Assembly (NCBI RefSeq): GCF_001278945.1
Contig: NZ_LGRV01000003.1
Coordinates: 248,001 to 312,000 of the forward strand
Source: Lysinibacillus contaminans
Lineage (GTDB): Bacteria > Bacillota > Bacilli > Bacillales_A > Planococcaceae
Direction: 5' to 3'
Length of the DNA stretch: 64,000 nt
Under the pieces are notes generated by a model. The model saw only the letters and a program-made list of their open reading frames with translations, did no database searches and was not told where the DNA came from. The first letter of the stretch is position 1; each line of letters begins with the position of its first letter. The translations under genes were made by a program, and so were the position numbers. Positions 34,376 through 43,352 of this stretch are shown here, piece after piece.

Positions 34376-35206
34376 ATGTGGAAAAAATCACTTTACTTTG
34401 TTTGCTTTACAGTACTATTCACTATTCTTGTAGCTTGTAGTAATGGAGAAGAAACAGCAGATACACAAACTGGTGGTTCGCTAGTAACGATTTCAGGTTC
34501 AACATCAGTAGGGCCTCTTGCAGAGAAGCTAGCTATGAAATATGAAGAAGAAAACGACGTGAAAATTGAAGTAAACCAAATAGGTTCTTCGGCAGGTATT
34601 ACAAATGCAATCAGTGGTGTTTCTCAAATCGGGATGTCATCACGTGACTTAAAGCAAGAAGAGAAGGACAGTAATTTACAAGAACTGATTATTGCTTATG
34701 ATGGCATTGTTGTTGTAGCACATCCATCTAATCCTGTAAAAAATTTAACGATGGAGCAGGTGAAGCAAATTTTCACAGGTGAGGTTACGAACTGGAAAGA
34801 GGTTGGTGGCAAGGACATGGAAATTGTTGTTGTTTCACGTGAAGACGGTTCAGGATCACGCGATGCGTTCCAAGAAATCGTAGGCTATGAATCAGGTCAG
34901 CTTATTAAAAATGCGATTGTAGCAAGTGGTAACGGGAATATTAAAACGACAGTTGCAATGAACAAGCATGCAATCGGATTTATTTCCTTTGAATATGTTG
35001 ATGAATCAGTTTCGACAATGGATATCAATGGAGTGCAAGCAAAGGCTGAAAATGTTTTAGCAGGACAATATGAACTATCTCGACCATTTTTATTTGTGCA
35101 TAAAGAAGATGTACCGGGGTCAGCAAAGCAATTTATGGAGTTTATTTTAACGCCAGAAGGGCAAAAGATTGTTGAATCAGCTGGTGCAATTCCGTTAACG
35201 AAATAA
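34376..35206 (+). CDS. pstS: Phosphate-binding lipoprotein PstS
   Basis: The extracellular phosphate receptor of the Pst ABC transporter. The 276-residue precursor has a lipobox LVACS (Cys about 22), then SGSTSVGPLAEKLA, the phosphate-loop signature, GISNA-like AGITNAISGVSQIGMSSRDL, and VVSREDGSGSRDAFQE, which also contacts phosphate. ATG follows TTGGGGGA. It leads a pstSCAB-phoU operon. Confidence 0.96.
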   Translation: MWKKSLYFVCFTVLFTILVACSNGEETADTQTGGSLVTISGSTSVGPLAEKLAMKYEEENDVKIEVNQIGSSAGITNAISGVSQIGMSSRDLKQEEKDSNLQELIIAYDGIVVVAHPSNPVKNLTMEQVKQIFTGEVTNWKEVGGKDMEIVVVSREDGSGSRDAFQEIVGYESGQLIKNAIVASGNGNIKTTVAMNKHAIGFISFEYVDESVSTMDINGVQAKAENVLAGQYELSRPFLFVHKEDVPGSAKQFMEFILTPEGQKIVESAGAIPLTK

Positions 35207-35227
35207 TTAGTCGTGGAGGACGAAAAA

Positions 35228-36142
35228 GTGGCAACACAACATACAAAAGAAGTTGAACAACAGATTAGTAAAGGGAATGCACGAAAGTACTTTTTTGAAA
35301 AATTATCATCGAAAATTTTCTTAGCCTGTGCATTGCTATCTGTAATTAGTTTATTACTTATCGTAGGATTTGTTTTTTATAAAGGGGCTAACCCATTCGT
35401 AACAGGCGATTATAGCTTCTTAAGCTTTATCTTCGGATCTGAATGGGTGCCAAGTGAAGATAAATTCGGAATTTTCCCGATGATTGTTGCATCGATTTAT
35501 GCGACGATGGGTGCTTTAGTAATCGGGGTTCCGGTTGGTTTATTTACAGCTATTTTTTTAGCAGAGATAGCACCGAAGCGCGTGGCGAAAATTGTGTCAC
35601 CAGCAATTCAATTATTAGCAGGTATTCCATCTGTATTGTATGGGGTATTTGGTTTAGCAATTATCGTACCATTTTTACAGGACAATTTAGGGCTTGCTCG
35701 TGGACAAAGCTTAATCGCGGTTATTTTAGTATTAGCGATTATGATGCTCCCGACAATTGTAACAATAGCAGAAACAGCGATTCGTGCAGTACCAAAATCA
35801 TATCGTGAAGGTTCATTAGCACTAGGGGTGTCTGAAATTGGGACAATCTTTAAGGTTGTCGTACCAGCAGCAAAATCAGGTATTATGGCTGCGATCGTTT
35901 TAGGTCTTGGTCGTGCATTAGGTGAGACAATGGCTGTTATTTTAGTTGCGGGTAACTCATTAATTATCCCAACAAGCCTGACAGACAGTATACGTCCATT
36001 AACTACAAATATTGCACTTGAAATGGGGTATGCAGCAGGTACGCATCTGGAAATGTTATTTGCGACAGGTATCGTATTATTCTCATTCATCTTAATTTTA
36101 AACTTTGTATTAGCTCGATTAACAGCGAAAGGTGGTCACTAA
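35228..36142 (+). CDS. pstC: Phosphate ABC transporter permease PstC
   Basis: One of two membrane subunits of the phosphate importer, 304 residues with six helices. The ABC-facing EAA loop is YREGSLALGVSEIGTIFKVV. GTG at 35228 is chosen, 7 nt after GGAGGA; GTG at 35213 overlaps that site. Long N-terminal cytosolic extension, as usual for PstC, and FGSEWVPSEDKFGIFPM before helix 2. The next gene starts one base after the stop. Confidence 0.95.
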   Translation: MATQHTKEVEQQISKGNARKYFFEKLSSKIFLACALLSVISLLLIVGFVFYKGANPFVTGDYSFLSFIFGSEWVPSEDKFGIFPMIVASIYATMGALVIGVPVGLFTAIFLAEIAPKRVAKIVSPAIQLLAGIPSVLYGVFGLAIIVPFLQDNLGLARGQSLIAVILVLAIMMLPTIVTIAETAIRAVPKSYREGSLALGVSEIGTIFKVVVPAAKSGIMAAIVLGLGRALGETMAVILVAGNSLIIPTSLTDSIRPLTTNIALEMGYAAGTHLEMLFATGIVLFSFILILNFVLARLTAKGGH

Positions 36143-36143
36143 G

Positions 36144-36968
36144 GTGCGCCAAGCAAAAGATAATCTACTACGCGCAATGCTTTGGGGCTCAGCGTTTGTA
36201 TCAGTAGCGATTTTATTTACGATTGTTGGATATTTATTCTACAAGGGTTTTTCATACATTAGCTTTGATTTTATTTTTGGAGACTATTCACCAATAGGTG
36301 GCGGCGGGATTTTCCCAATGATTGTCACAACGATTTACACAATACTCATTTCATTAATTATTGCAACACCTATTGGTATTTTAGCAGCGGTTTACTTACA
36401 TGAGTATGCGAAGCAAGGTCGCTTAGTCCGTATCATCCGCTATGCTACGGAAAGCTTAACAGGTATTCCATCAATTATTTATGGTTTATTTGGTGCCGTA
36501 TTCTTTGTAGCGACTTTGAAGTTAGGTATGTCGATCATAGCTGCTTCATTAACTTTAACAATTATCGTTTTACCGGTTATTATTCGTACGACAGAGGAAG
36601 CGTTAAAAACGGTACCAGCATCATATCGTGAAGGTTCATTAGCATTAGGAACGACAAAGCTTCAAACACTTTATAAAGTCATTTTACCGAGCGCAATGCC
36701 TGGTATTTTGTCGGGTATTATTTTGTCAATCGGCCGTATTGTAGGGGAGTCGGCAGCAATTTTCTTAACAGCAGGTACAGTAGCCGCTATGCCAGATAGT
36801 ATTTTCTCATCGGCTCGTACATTAACAGTACACTCGTATTTAGTAACGCAGGAATCAGGGGATATTGGTTTAGCAGCAGCAATCGGTATCGTTTTGATTG
36901 TCATTATTTTAGCACTTAACTTATCGGCAACATATATTTCGAAGAAGTTCAATAAAGCAGATTATTAA
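36144..36968 (+). CDS. pstA: Phosphate ABC transporter permease PstA
   Basis: Second membrane subunit, 274 residues, six helices, with the EAA loop YREGSLALGTTKLQTLYKVI and FGDYSPIGGGGIFPMIVTTI near helix 2. GTG at 36144 directly follows the pstC stop, with AAAGGTGG inside the end of pstC. PstC and PstA share the YREGSLALG block, as expected for paired permeases. Confidence 0.95.
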   Translation: MRQAKDNLLRAMLWGSAFVSVAILFTIVGYLFYKGFSYISFDFIFGDYSPIGGGGIFPMIVTTIYTILISLIIATPIGILAAVYLHEYAKQGRLVRIIRYATESLTGIPSIIYGLFGAVFFVATLKLGMSIIAASLTLTIIVLPVIIRTTEEALKTVPASYREGSLALGTTKLQTLYKVILPSAMPGILSGIILSIGRIVGESAAIFLTAGTVAAMPDSIFSSARTLTVHSYLVTQESGDIGLAAAIGIVLIVIILALNLSATYISKKFNKADY

Positions 36969-36983
36969 CAAAGGAGAATGGGC

Positions 36984-37796
36984 ATGGTAATGATGGTAAC
37001 GGAGGTAGCAGCAGTGAACAAACAACAAGTTTCTACAGCATCAGCGCAATCTAAAATTCTTGTCGATGATTTAAATTTATTCTACGGGGAAAAGCAAGCA
37101 TTATTTAATGTCTCATTAGATATTAAGGAGAAGGAAGTAACGGCTTTAATCGGTCCTTCGGGATGTGGTAAATCCACTTTTCTACGTACATTAAATCGTA
37201 TGAATGATTTAATTGACGGTGTACGTGTTAGCGGTAACATTACTATTGATGGTGAAGATATTTACGCTTCAAATGATGTTATAAAATTACGTACAAAAGT
37301 AGGAATGGTATTCCAAAAATCGAACCTGTTCCCGATGAGTATTTATGACAATGTAGCCTATGGTCCACGTATGCAAGGGATTAAAAATCGTAAAGTGTTA
37401 GATGCTTTAGTAGAGGAATCTTTACGTGGCGCGGCGATTTGGGATGAAGTAAAGGACCGTTTGAAAACATCAGCATTAGGTCTTTCAGGTGGTCAGCAAC
37501 AGCGTATTTGTATTGCACGTACTATTGCAATGAAGCCAGATGTTATTTTAATGGACGAGCCAACGAGCGCACTAGATCCAATTTCTACATTAAAAGTAGA
37601 AGAACTGATTACGCAAATGAAAAAAGACTACACAATCGTCATTGTAACGCACAATATGCAACAGGCTGCGCGCATTAGTGATAAGACAGCTTTCTTCTTA
37701 AATGGAGAGGTTGTAGAGTACGATGATACAAATGTGATTTTCTCTACTCCAAAAGATCAACGAACAGAAGATTATGTAACAGGTCGTTTCGGCTAA
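36984..37796 (+). CDS. pstB: Phosphate ABC transporter ATP-binding protein PstB
   Basis: The ATPase of the Pst importer: Walker [10 protein letters not shown], PstB-specific TLNRMNDLI after it, Q loop [11 protein letters not shown], signature LSGGQQQR, Walker [13 protein letters not shown] and the switch His in [11 protein letters not shown] at 36984 lies 7 nt after AAGGAG. A second site, GGAGG before GTG at 37014, could give a form ten residues shorter (VNKQQVSTA...); the data do not decide. Confidence 0.96.
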   Translation: MVMMVTEVAAVNKQQVSTASAQSKILVDDLNLFYGEKQALFNVSLDIKEKEVTALIGPSGCGKSTFLRTLNRMNDLIDGVRVSGNITIDGEDIYASNDVIKLRTKVGMVFQKSNLFPMSIYDNVAYGPRMQGIKNRKVLDALVEESLRGAAIWDEVKDRLKTSALGLSGGQQQRICIARTIAMKPDVILMDEPTSALDPISTLKVEELITQMKKDYTIVIVTHNMQQAARISDKTAFFLNGEVVEYDDTNVIFSTPKDQRTEDYVTGRFG

Positions 37797-37811
37797 TAGG
37801 GGGAAATAGAA

Positions 37812-38465
37812 ATGATTCGTGAAAACTTCGAAAAAAATATGCTTGAACTTCAAAATAAAATGGGTGAGATGGTGGAGGCGACAGTGGTAGCAATGGAAAA
37901 AGCCTTCACCGCACTCGAAAAGCAAGATATGACAATTGCTTTGGCGGTTATTGAAGAAGATGCGGACATTGATGCACTTGAAAATGAAATAAATCAAATG
38001 GCAACTTGGCTGATGGCAAAAGAACAGCCAGTTTCGCGTGATTTACGCCGCATACTAAGCATGATTAAGATGTCTGCAGAAATTGAGCGTGTTGCAGATT
38101 TCGCGGTAAATATATCTAAATCAACGATTAAAATTGGCAAGACGGACTCATTACTTCCACTAACATCGTTAGTACAAATGAAAGATATTTCGATGGATAT
38201 GCTGAAAAAGGCACTGAAATCCTTTGTGGAAGAGGATATTGTACTAGCGAAAGAAGTATGCGATTTAGATGATCGTGTTGATGAAAAAAATTATCAAAAC
38301 TATAAAGCATTAATCGATTCAATTCAACAACATCCCGAGCAGGCAGAAGAAATTGTACAGCTACTGTTTATTAATCGTTTCGTTGAACGTACAGCAGATC
38401 ATATTACGAATATGGCAGAGTCAACGGCTTACTTCATTAAAGGGGAATTATTTGATTTAAATTAA
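37812..38465 (+). CDS. phoU: Phosphate signalling/transport regulator PhoU
   Basis: PhoU links Pst transport to the Pho two-component system and shuts Pho signalling when phosphate is ample. Its 217 residues form two PhoU repeats: IEEDADIDALENEIN with RRILSMIKMSAEIERVADF, and LDDRVDEKNYQNY with LLFINRFVERTADHITNMAE, the E-R-x-A-D metal-binding helices. TAGGGGGAAA precedes the ATG. B. subtilis has no phoU in its pst operon, but other Bacillales do. Confidence 0.95.
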   Translation: MIRENFEKNMLELQNKMGEMVEATVVAMEKAFTALEKQDMTIALAVIEEDADIDALENEINQMATWLMAKEQPVSRDLRRILSMIKMSAEIERVADFAVNISKSTIKIGKTDSLLPLTSLVQMKDISMDMLKKALKSFVEEDIVLAKEVCDLDDRVDEKNYQNYKALIDSIQQHPEQAEEIVQLLFINRFVERTADHITNMAESTAYFIKGELFDLN

Positions 38466-38498
38466 CGGAATCTTTGATACGTGAAAGAGGACTAATTT

Positions 38499-39206
38499 AT
38501 GAAAAAAAGAATATTAGTCGTAGAAGATGATCGTCATATGGCAGACTTGATTCAAGTACGTTTGAAAAAAGAAGGCTATGAAGTAGAGTGCGTGCATGAT
38601 GGGTTAAAGGCGTTGCAAGTTGTGGAACGTTGCCTACCAGATTGTATGCTTCTTGATTGGATGTTACCGAAGATGGAAGGTATTGAAGTATGTAGACAAG
38701 TACGCTATCAACATGATTTTCCAATTATTATGATTAGCGGGAGAACGGAAGAATTAGATATCGTACTTGCCTTAGAGTTAGGCGCGACAGATTACTTAAC
38801 AAAGCCATTTGGTTTCCGTGAACTTCTAACACGCATGCGTATGCATATGAAACGCTTTGAAAATGAACGAAAATGCAAAGAATATGTGTCGAAGTTTTCA
38901 ATCGGACCATTCCATATTGATTTAATCGCTTTTAAAGTTTATAAAAATAATTTAGAGATACCACTAACACAACGAGAATTCAAGGTACTTTTGCATTTAA
39001 TGCAACAACCAGGCGATATTCAGACGCGCGAACAAATTATAGAGGTGCTGGAATCTTCAAAAGGTGACCGGCGTACAGTTGATGTAATCATTCGCCGGTT
39101 GCGTGAAAAAATTGAGAAGCAGCCAAGTGCTCCAAAATGGATTAAAACGAAAAACGGCATAGGCTATTATTTTCATATTGATTCAAAAGAAGTCTCTTAC
39201 TATTAG
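38499..39206 (+). CDS. OmpR/PhoB-family response regulator, kinase absent
   Basis: A 235-residue regulator with a receiver domain (acidic pair ED-D at 9-11, phosphate acceptor Asp53 in CMLLDWMLPKMEG, Ser80, Lys102 in LTKPFG) and a C-terminal winged helix (LTQREFKVLLHLMQQPGDI, VDVIIRRLREKIE, NGIGYYF). Position after phoU suggests a Pho role. No histidine kinase follows; instead a terminator and a TauE pseudogene. It may be a PhoB/PhoP relative whose kinase is elsewhere. Confidence 0.88.
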   Translation: MKKRILVVEDDRHMADLIQVRLKKEGYEVECVHDGLKALQVVERCLPDCMLLDWMLPKMEGIEVCRQVRYQHDFPIIMISGRTEELDIVLALELGATDYLTKPFGFRELLTRMRMHMKRFENERKCKEYVSKFSIGPFHIDLIAFKVYKNNLEIPLTQREFKVLLHLMQQPGDIQTREQIIEVLESSKGDRRTVDVIIRRLREKIEKQPSAPKWIKTKNGIGYYFHIDSKEVSYY

Positions 39207-39218
39207 TGGGAGACTTTT
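39190..39218 (+). terminator. Terminator overlapping the end of the response regulator
   Basis: AAGTCTC and GAGACTT pair across the stop codon region and a short T run follows. Confidence 0.6.
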
Positions 39219-39227
39219 AGTTTGGAA

Positions 39228-39655
39228 ATAATAGGTGCCGTTTTTAAAAATTAGAACGATGGTCACGACGACAAATAAAATACCTACGAAGCCCGCCCCT
39301 TTACATAGTGCAGTTTCAGAGCCTGTTTAAGCTCCTAAAATCAGCCCACAGCCCATAAAAAGCAAAATAAAAATCATAAATGAGCCAGTGCCAGGACCGA
39401 AAAAAACATCGTAAAATCCAAGCGCAATTAGAAGTAATAAGCAAATCCATTTTTTCTTTCCGATTACTTTGCCTTCTGTTCCGACTTTCCCAAAATTCTT
39501 TGTAATTAACGTATAAATTAATTCTGCAATTAATAACAGCAAAACAAGTGTTTGTAAAATATCAGGAGACACTTGATGAACAGTATACGCACCTTACATG
39601 GAATCGATAAAGACAAAAGGTACGATTGGCACAAGCAGTTTCACATCATTGGTTC
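39228..39655 (-). pseudogene. TauE/SafE (TSUP) permease, degraded
   Basis: Parts of a TSUP permease appear in order on the minus strand: LLVPIVPFVFIDSM, stop, GAYTVHQVSPDILQTLVLLL, IALGFYDVFFGPGTGSFMIF (family signature), then after a stop GSETALCKGAGFVGILFVVV. Two in-frame stops and the loss of about half the expected length, including the ARVMNF-like block after the signature, show that it is dead. Confidence 0.75.
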
Positions 39656-39920
39656 ACGGAGCAAATCGTCGGAAGTTGGCTGCTAGATATATATAAATTT
39701 GAAAAACTTATAAAAATGGAGGTTTAGATTTTTCGAAAATACTGAGGAATTCCCTTTTTTTAGATTATTAATTTAGAATACTCCATTGTTATAATAATAT
39801 ATTTTTATAAGAGTGATTTTTGTTTGAAAATAATAAAAAACTCTTAAATTATATACATTTAACTCAACAAATGATATATTTACTAAAAATAGTAAGAATA
39901 ATTTTTTGGAGGTATTTTAT

Positions 39921-40262
39921 ATGAGGAAAATATTAGCTACTATTTTTATTTTATTGATTGTTGCAGCACCAACCATTCACTGGGCTATTACTAACCCTTC
40001 TAATTCATTAGAATTAATGCAGACATTAAGGAATTCAGAAAATCCAGAGTCACTGTTTCTTGATTCTAAAAATATTGACTATAAGAGTATTGAATATATT
40101 CAAGAAGAATTTGACCCTAATACTGTTAAACAAATTACATTATTAGAATTTGATGAGAAAACTTACTTCATTCAAACTACTCCTGGAACGAAAAAAATGA
40201 AAATTATAGCTATAGAAGAATTACCAATTGAAATTAGAGAATATTTCATCGAAAGAGAATAA
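39921..40262 (+). CDS. Small secreted or anchored protein, unknown
   Basis: A 113-residue protein with an N-terminal hydrophobic segment (ILATIFILLIVAAPTIHWAI) that is a signal anchor or signal peptide. The acidic outside part has two DUF-like blocks (YKSIEYIQEEFDPNTVKQIT, KTYFIQTTPGTKKMKIIAIE). ATG at 39921 follows GGAGGT well. Family not recognised. The flanks are AT-rich and non-coding. Confidence 0.65.
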   Translation: MRKILATIFILLIVAAPTIHWAITNPSNSLELMQTLRNSENPESLFLDSKNIDYKSIEYIQEEFDPNTVKQITLLEFDEKTYFIQTTPGTKKMKIIAIEELPIEIREYFIERE

Positions 40263-40354
40263 TTTTGTCTTAAAAAATTATATGTTTAAAATAAAAAATA
40301 GCAATCTAATAAATAATCAGATTCATTAAATACATATTTTAAACAAAACCATAC

Positions 40355-40606
40355 AAAAACGTTCCAAAATGAAAGTTTGGACACACCAAAAAACCCCCAA
40401 AACGTTGCTAGTACAGCGTGTTGAGGTTTTTTTGTTTGCGATACGTCGATACAGTATTTATGCAAAGGCGAATGAACGCAGTTACTATAAGGCTTTTTGG
40501 GATTTTGCAGAAAAACGCTGCTGGTGCATTGTCTGTATAAAATCGTGCATATACAGACAATTTCTTAACGTTGTAAATACGCATTTTTATGACGAGACGC
40601 CTCATA
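40355..40606 (+). repeat. Family-2 repeat, second full copy
   Basis: Starts AACGTTCCAAAATGAAAGTT then TGGACAC, with a terminator (AAAACCCCCAAAACG / CGTGTTGAGGTTTT, 40388-40433), a middle with TGCATATACAGACAA, and ends AACGTTGTAAATACGCATTT then TGACGAGACGCC. Length and order match the copy at 28990-29240. Confidence 0.72.
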
Positions 40607-40607
40607 T

Positions 40608-40787
40608 GGTTGGGGTGATGATTTACGTACCATGTATAAAACAGGTGATCATATTCGCGTGCAGGTAACGGAAATGATGGATGACAAGATTAAAGTATCA
40701 AGGAATCCGTTCCCAAAATGCTTTTTTCGCTATGTGCCAAATGGTGAGTATGTAGGAAAGGTTTCGGGTGTGCAAGCGTACGTGTAA
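40608..40787 (+). pseudogene. Fragment of a two-S1-domain RNA-binding protein
   Basis: In one frame: YGWGDDLRTMYKTGDHIRVQ, VTEMMDDKIKVSRNPFPKC and PNGEYVGKVSGVQAYV. The first part looks like the end of an S1 domain (GD-IRV-VTE-D-KIK-SR) and the second like the start of the next (EYVGKVSGV-AY). It begins exactly where the family-2 repeat ends and stops after 51 codons from ATG 40632, so it is probably a gene cut by the repeat. Confidence 0.45.
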
Positions 40788-40934
40788 TGAGTTAAATGCT
40801 GTTTTTACAAATGGGAATTTCTAAAAGTACCTTTATGAAAATATATTATTTTATAAAAAGGGAATAATAGAAATATATCTTTTGGGATATCTTCTTGATA
40901 CGATGGTGGTAGTAGTTTCAGGGAGGAATTGAAA

Positions 40935-41594
40935 ATGACAATACACATTGCTTGTTTACATGCGAGTGCTTCAAATATTGCTTATATCAATAGGGCCTTT
41001 AACGGATATGACGTTGTGTTAACACATGTTGTGGATGACAACTTAATTCATCAGATACGTGGTGGTATGTCGCAGGAAGAACTTTCAAAAAAGATAATCC
41101 ATCAGTTACAACAAATCGAGCAATCAGATGGTGATTGTATATTAATCACATGCACCAATTATATTGCTTTACTTGAGGAACTGGCTGTGGAATTTAAGCT
41201 ACCAATTATCAAAATCGACGAACCATTCTTTGAACAAGTGGCTAGGGCTGAAAAACCGATTAAAATGCTTTTTACGAACGAAGCAACTGTAAAAGGAACA
41301 ATGAAACGATTTAAAGCAATTTGCTCATGTGAACAGGAAATTGAAGTCGTTTTAATCCCAGCTGCCTTTGAGCAGTACTTAGCTGGCGAAACGGTGAAGC
41401 ATGATCAAAAGATTATTGAATACTTAGTGTCGCAGGATTTATTTGAATATACGGTAGCAGCAGCCCAGTTATCAATGTCAAACGCAGCCATCGTGTACAG
41501 TAAGTTATCAGGCCAAGCAGTGCTAAATCCGTTAAACGCATTACAGGCATACATTGAAGAAAAGTTGAAAATAAGAAAAAAGAAAAATAGATAA
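40935..41594 (+). CDS. Aspartate/glutamate racemase-superfamily protein
   Basis: A 219-residue protein with the fold pattern of Asp/Glu racemases: a first catalytic-type Cys in CILITCTNYIALLEEL (Cys in TCTN), DEPFFEQVA, TNEATVKGTMKRF and a C-terminal AAAQLSMSNAAIVY. The second catalytic Cys expected near the AAQ-SM block is not seen, so racemase activity is doubtful. ATG at 40935 is chosen, 9 nt after GGAGG. It stands alone. Confidence 0.65.
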   Translation: MTIHIACLHASASNIAYINRAFNGYDVVLTHVVDDNLIHQIRGGMSQEELSKKIIHQLQQIEQSDGDCILITCTNYIALLEELAVEFKLPIIKIDEPFFEQVARAEKPIKMLFTNEATVKGTMKRFKAICSCEQEIEVVLIPAAFEQYLAGETVKHDQKIIEYLVSQDLFEYTVAAAQLSMSNAAIVYSKLSGQAVLNPLNALQAYIEEKLKIRKKKNR

Positions 41595-41618
41595 GTCTAT
41601 TTATAGAAAAAAGGAAAA

Positions 41619-41876
41619 TTATTTATTTAGAGCGTAGATACCTCTACTAATGCGGATGTAGTCATCGTAATGTGTTTGATGATGGTATTTAGTAACATTC
41701 GCACAGCATCGAGAAGTGATGTGTGTTCGAATAGTGGACTCTTTAAAGATAGAGCCGCTTTTGTGCATGGCGTCTAGCAACTCTATAATCGTAAATTCAT
41801 TTTCCCCTTTGTGATTGGTAATTTGTTTCACAATAATAAGTAATTGTTCGCGGCAAGTTAAGTTATTATTTAGCAT
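41619..41876 (-). CDS. DUF7669-like small protein
   Basis: An 85-residue basic protein: LTCREQLLIIVKQI, FTIIELLDAMHKSGSIFKES, TIRTHITSRCCANVTKYHH and ISRGIYAL. This winged-helix-like pattern (ES-TIRTHI-SRCC) is that of DUF7669, found as a domain near restriction or nuclease modules. ATG at 41876 is chosen, 8 nt after GGAGG. It may bind DNA; function unknown. Confidence 0.65.
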   Translation of the reverse strand: MLNNNLTCREQLLIIVKQITNHKGENEFTIIELLDAMHKSGSIFKESTIRTHITSRCCANVTKYHHQTHYDDYIRISRGIYALNK

Positions 41877-42035
41877 GTACATTGCCTCCATCCATATCAT
41901 AATTGAGATGACTATAACACAGCTCGAATAAACAAAATAGTAAGCAATGTATTGTGAATAGTAGTGTAGTTTTATACAAAAGTATTTTTATAAAAAGAGA
42001 TAATAATAAAAAGGGAATTATAGAAAGGGGCTGAA

Positions 42036-42158
42036 ATGATGGAGAAACCATTTATCAGTCCTTTTTCTCTGCGTCGGCATGAATGGGAAATCTACAGAAC
42101 AGATCCTATAGACGAACAAACTTTAGACGAATTACACCCTTCGTCATCATCAATCTAA
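42036..42158 (+). CDS. Very small protein with good translation signals
   Basis: Forty residues, MMEKPFISPFSLRRHEWEIY..., acidic at the end with a Ser run. GAAAGGGG lies 5 nt before the ATG, and a strong terminator follows 20 nt after the stop, so it looks like a real expressed small gene. No family recognised. Confidence 0.5.
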   Translation: MMEKPFISPFSLRRHEWEIYRTDPIDEQTLDELHPSSSSI

Positions 42159-42177
42159 ATAAATAAAATATACCTGA

Positions 42178-42210
42178 ATGCCCACCTAAAAAACAGGTGG
42201 GCATTATTTT
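42178..42210 (+). terminator. Terminator after the small gene
   Basis: AATGCCCACCT and AGGTGGGCATT form an 11-bp perfect stem with a T-rich tail. Confidence 0.88.
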
Positions 42211-42447
42211 ACGCTTATGTTTAATCGCATCTTGATACGTAAATAAAAAATAACGTTAGAGAAATGACCGGTATTACTTAACATGGAATCTGAAAAACTA
42301 TAAGCAACAGATTTTACTGGAGTGCATCGAGGCTTTTTTTAGATAATACTACTAGTCAAGTAAATGTTTTTGTGTTGTGCTTTTGGGGTTATATTTCGGT
42401 GAATGGATCTTAAGTGTTGCATAGTTATCAAATTTATATTACATTAG

Positions 42448-42489
42448 TTGACGAAACAATTATTGATACGTCAACTATTGATTAGTCAA
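42448..42489. promoter_or_regulatory. MarR-type operator sites before the nitroreductase
   Basis: TTGAC...GTCAA (42448-42474) and TTGATTAGTCAA (42478-42489) are inverted repeats near the start. Similar sites (GTCAATTGTTGAGAAGTCAA, about 43276-43295) lie before the marR gene, which suits control of both by that regulator. Confidence 0.5.
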
Positions 42490-42522
42490 TTAAAATAAAA
42501 TGAAAAGAGGCTCACTTACACC

Positions 42523-43161
42523 ATGCAAAAATATCAAAAAACGAATGATTTCAATGAAATTGTATACGGACGTCGTTCCATTAAGGAATATGATCCTACG
42601 GTTAAAATCAGCCGTGAAGAAATGAGTGAAATTATAGCTCAAGCTTCAAAAGCCCCATCATCTATTAATATGCAACCTTGGAGATTTCTTGTGATTGACA
42701 GTGAGCAAGGAAAAGAAAAACTAGCCCCTCTTTCCAGATTCAACAAGGATAAAGTCTTGAGCTCATCAGCAGTAATCGCTGTATTCGCTGACATAAATAA
42801 TTTTGATTATGCCGAAGAAATTTACAGCAAAGCCGTTGAACTTGGATATATGCCTCAGGAAGTTAAAGAATTTCAATTGAATGCTTTTAAACCGCTTTAT
42901 GAAAAGATGTCCGATGAAGAAATGAAAGATACCATTATGCTGGATGCTGGTCTTGTCTCAATGCAACTTATGCTAGTAGCCCGTGCTTACGGATATGATA
43001 CAAATCCTATCGGTGGTTATGAAAAAGACCTGATTGCTGAAGCCTATGGTCTGGAGAAAGAACGTTATATTCCGGTTATGTTAATCTCCATCGGTAAAGC
43101 CATCAATGAAGGTTTTCAATCGTATCGCCTGCCTGTCGATACAATTACAAAATGGAGATAA
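42523..43161 (+). CDS. Nitroreductase-family oxidoreductase
   Basis: A 212-residue FMN flavoprotein: YGRRSIKEYDPTVKISREEM binds FMN, followed by ASKAPSSINMQPWRFLVID, MLDAGLVSMQLMLVARAYGY and the C-terminal IGGYEKDLI. Members reduce nitro compounds or quinones with NAD(P)H. AAAAGAGG precedes the ATG at a loose distance. Together with the MarR and monooxygenase genes it looks like a quinone/electrophile response cassette. Confidence 0.9.
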   Translation: MQKYQKTNDFNEIVYGRRSIKEYDPTVKISREEMSEIIAQASKAPSSINMQPWRFLVIDSEQGKEKLAPLSRFNKDKVLSSSAVIAVFADINNFDYAEEIYSKAVELGYMPQEVKEFQLNAFKPLYEKMSDEEMKDTIMLDAGLVSMQLMLVARAYGYDTNPIGGYEKDLIAEAYGLEKERYIPVMLISIGKAINEGFQSYRLPVDTITKWR

Positions 43162-43352
43162 GATAGAATCTATTGAATTAAACTTGGTATGTTTTATTTA
43201 GTTTTACAACAATTAAATTTGGGTAGGTTATCATTTTGGTTGCATGTTAGATAATTTTGCATTATGTTTATTGATGGGTCAATTGTTGAGAAGTCAATTA
43301 ATAGGAGACATTCTTATATGTTGACCTCATAAATTACTTAGGAGGTCAATTG

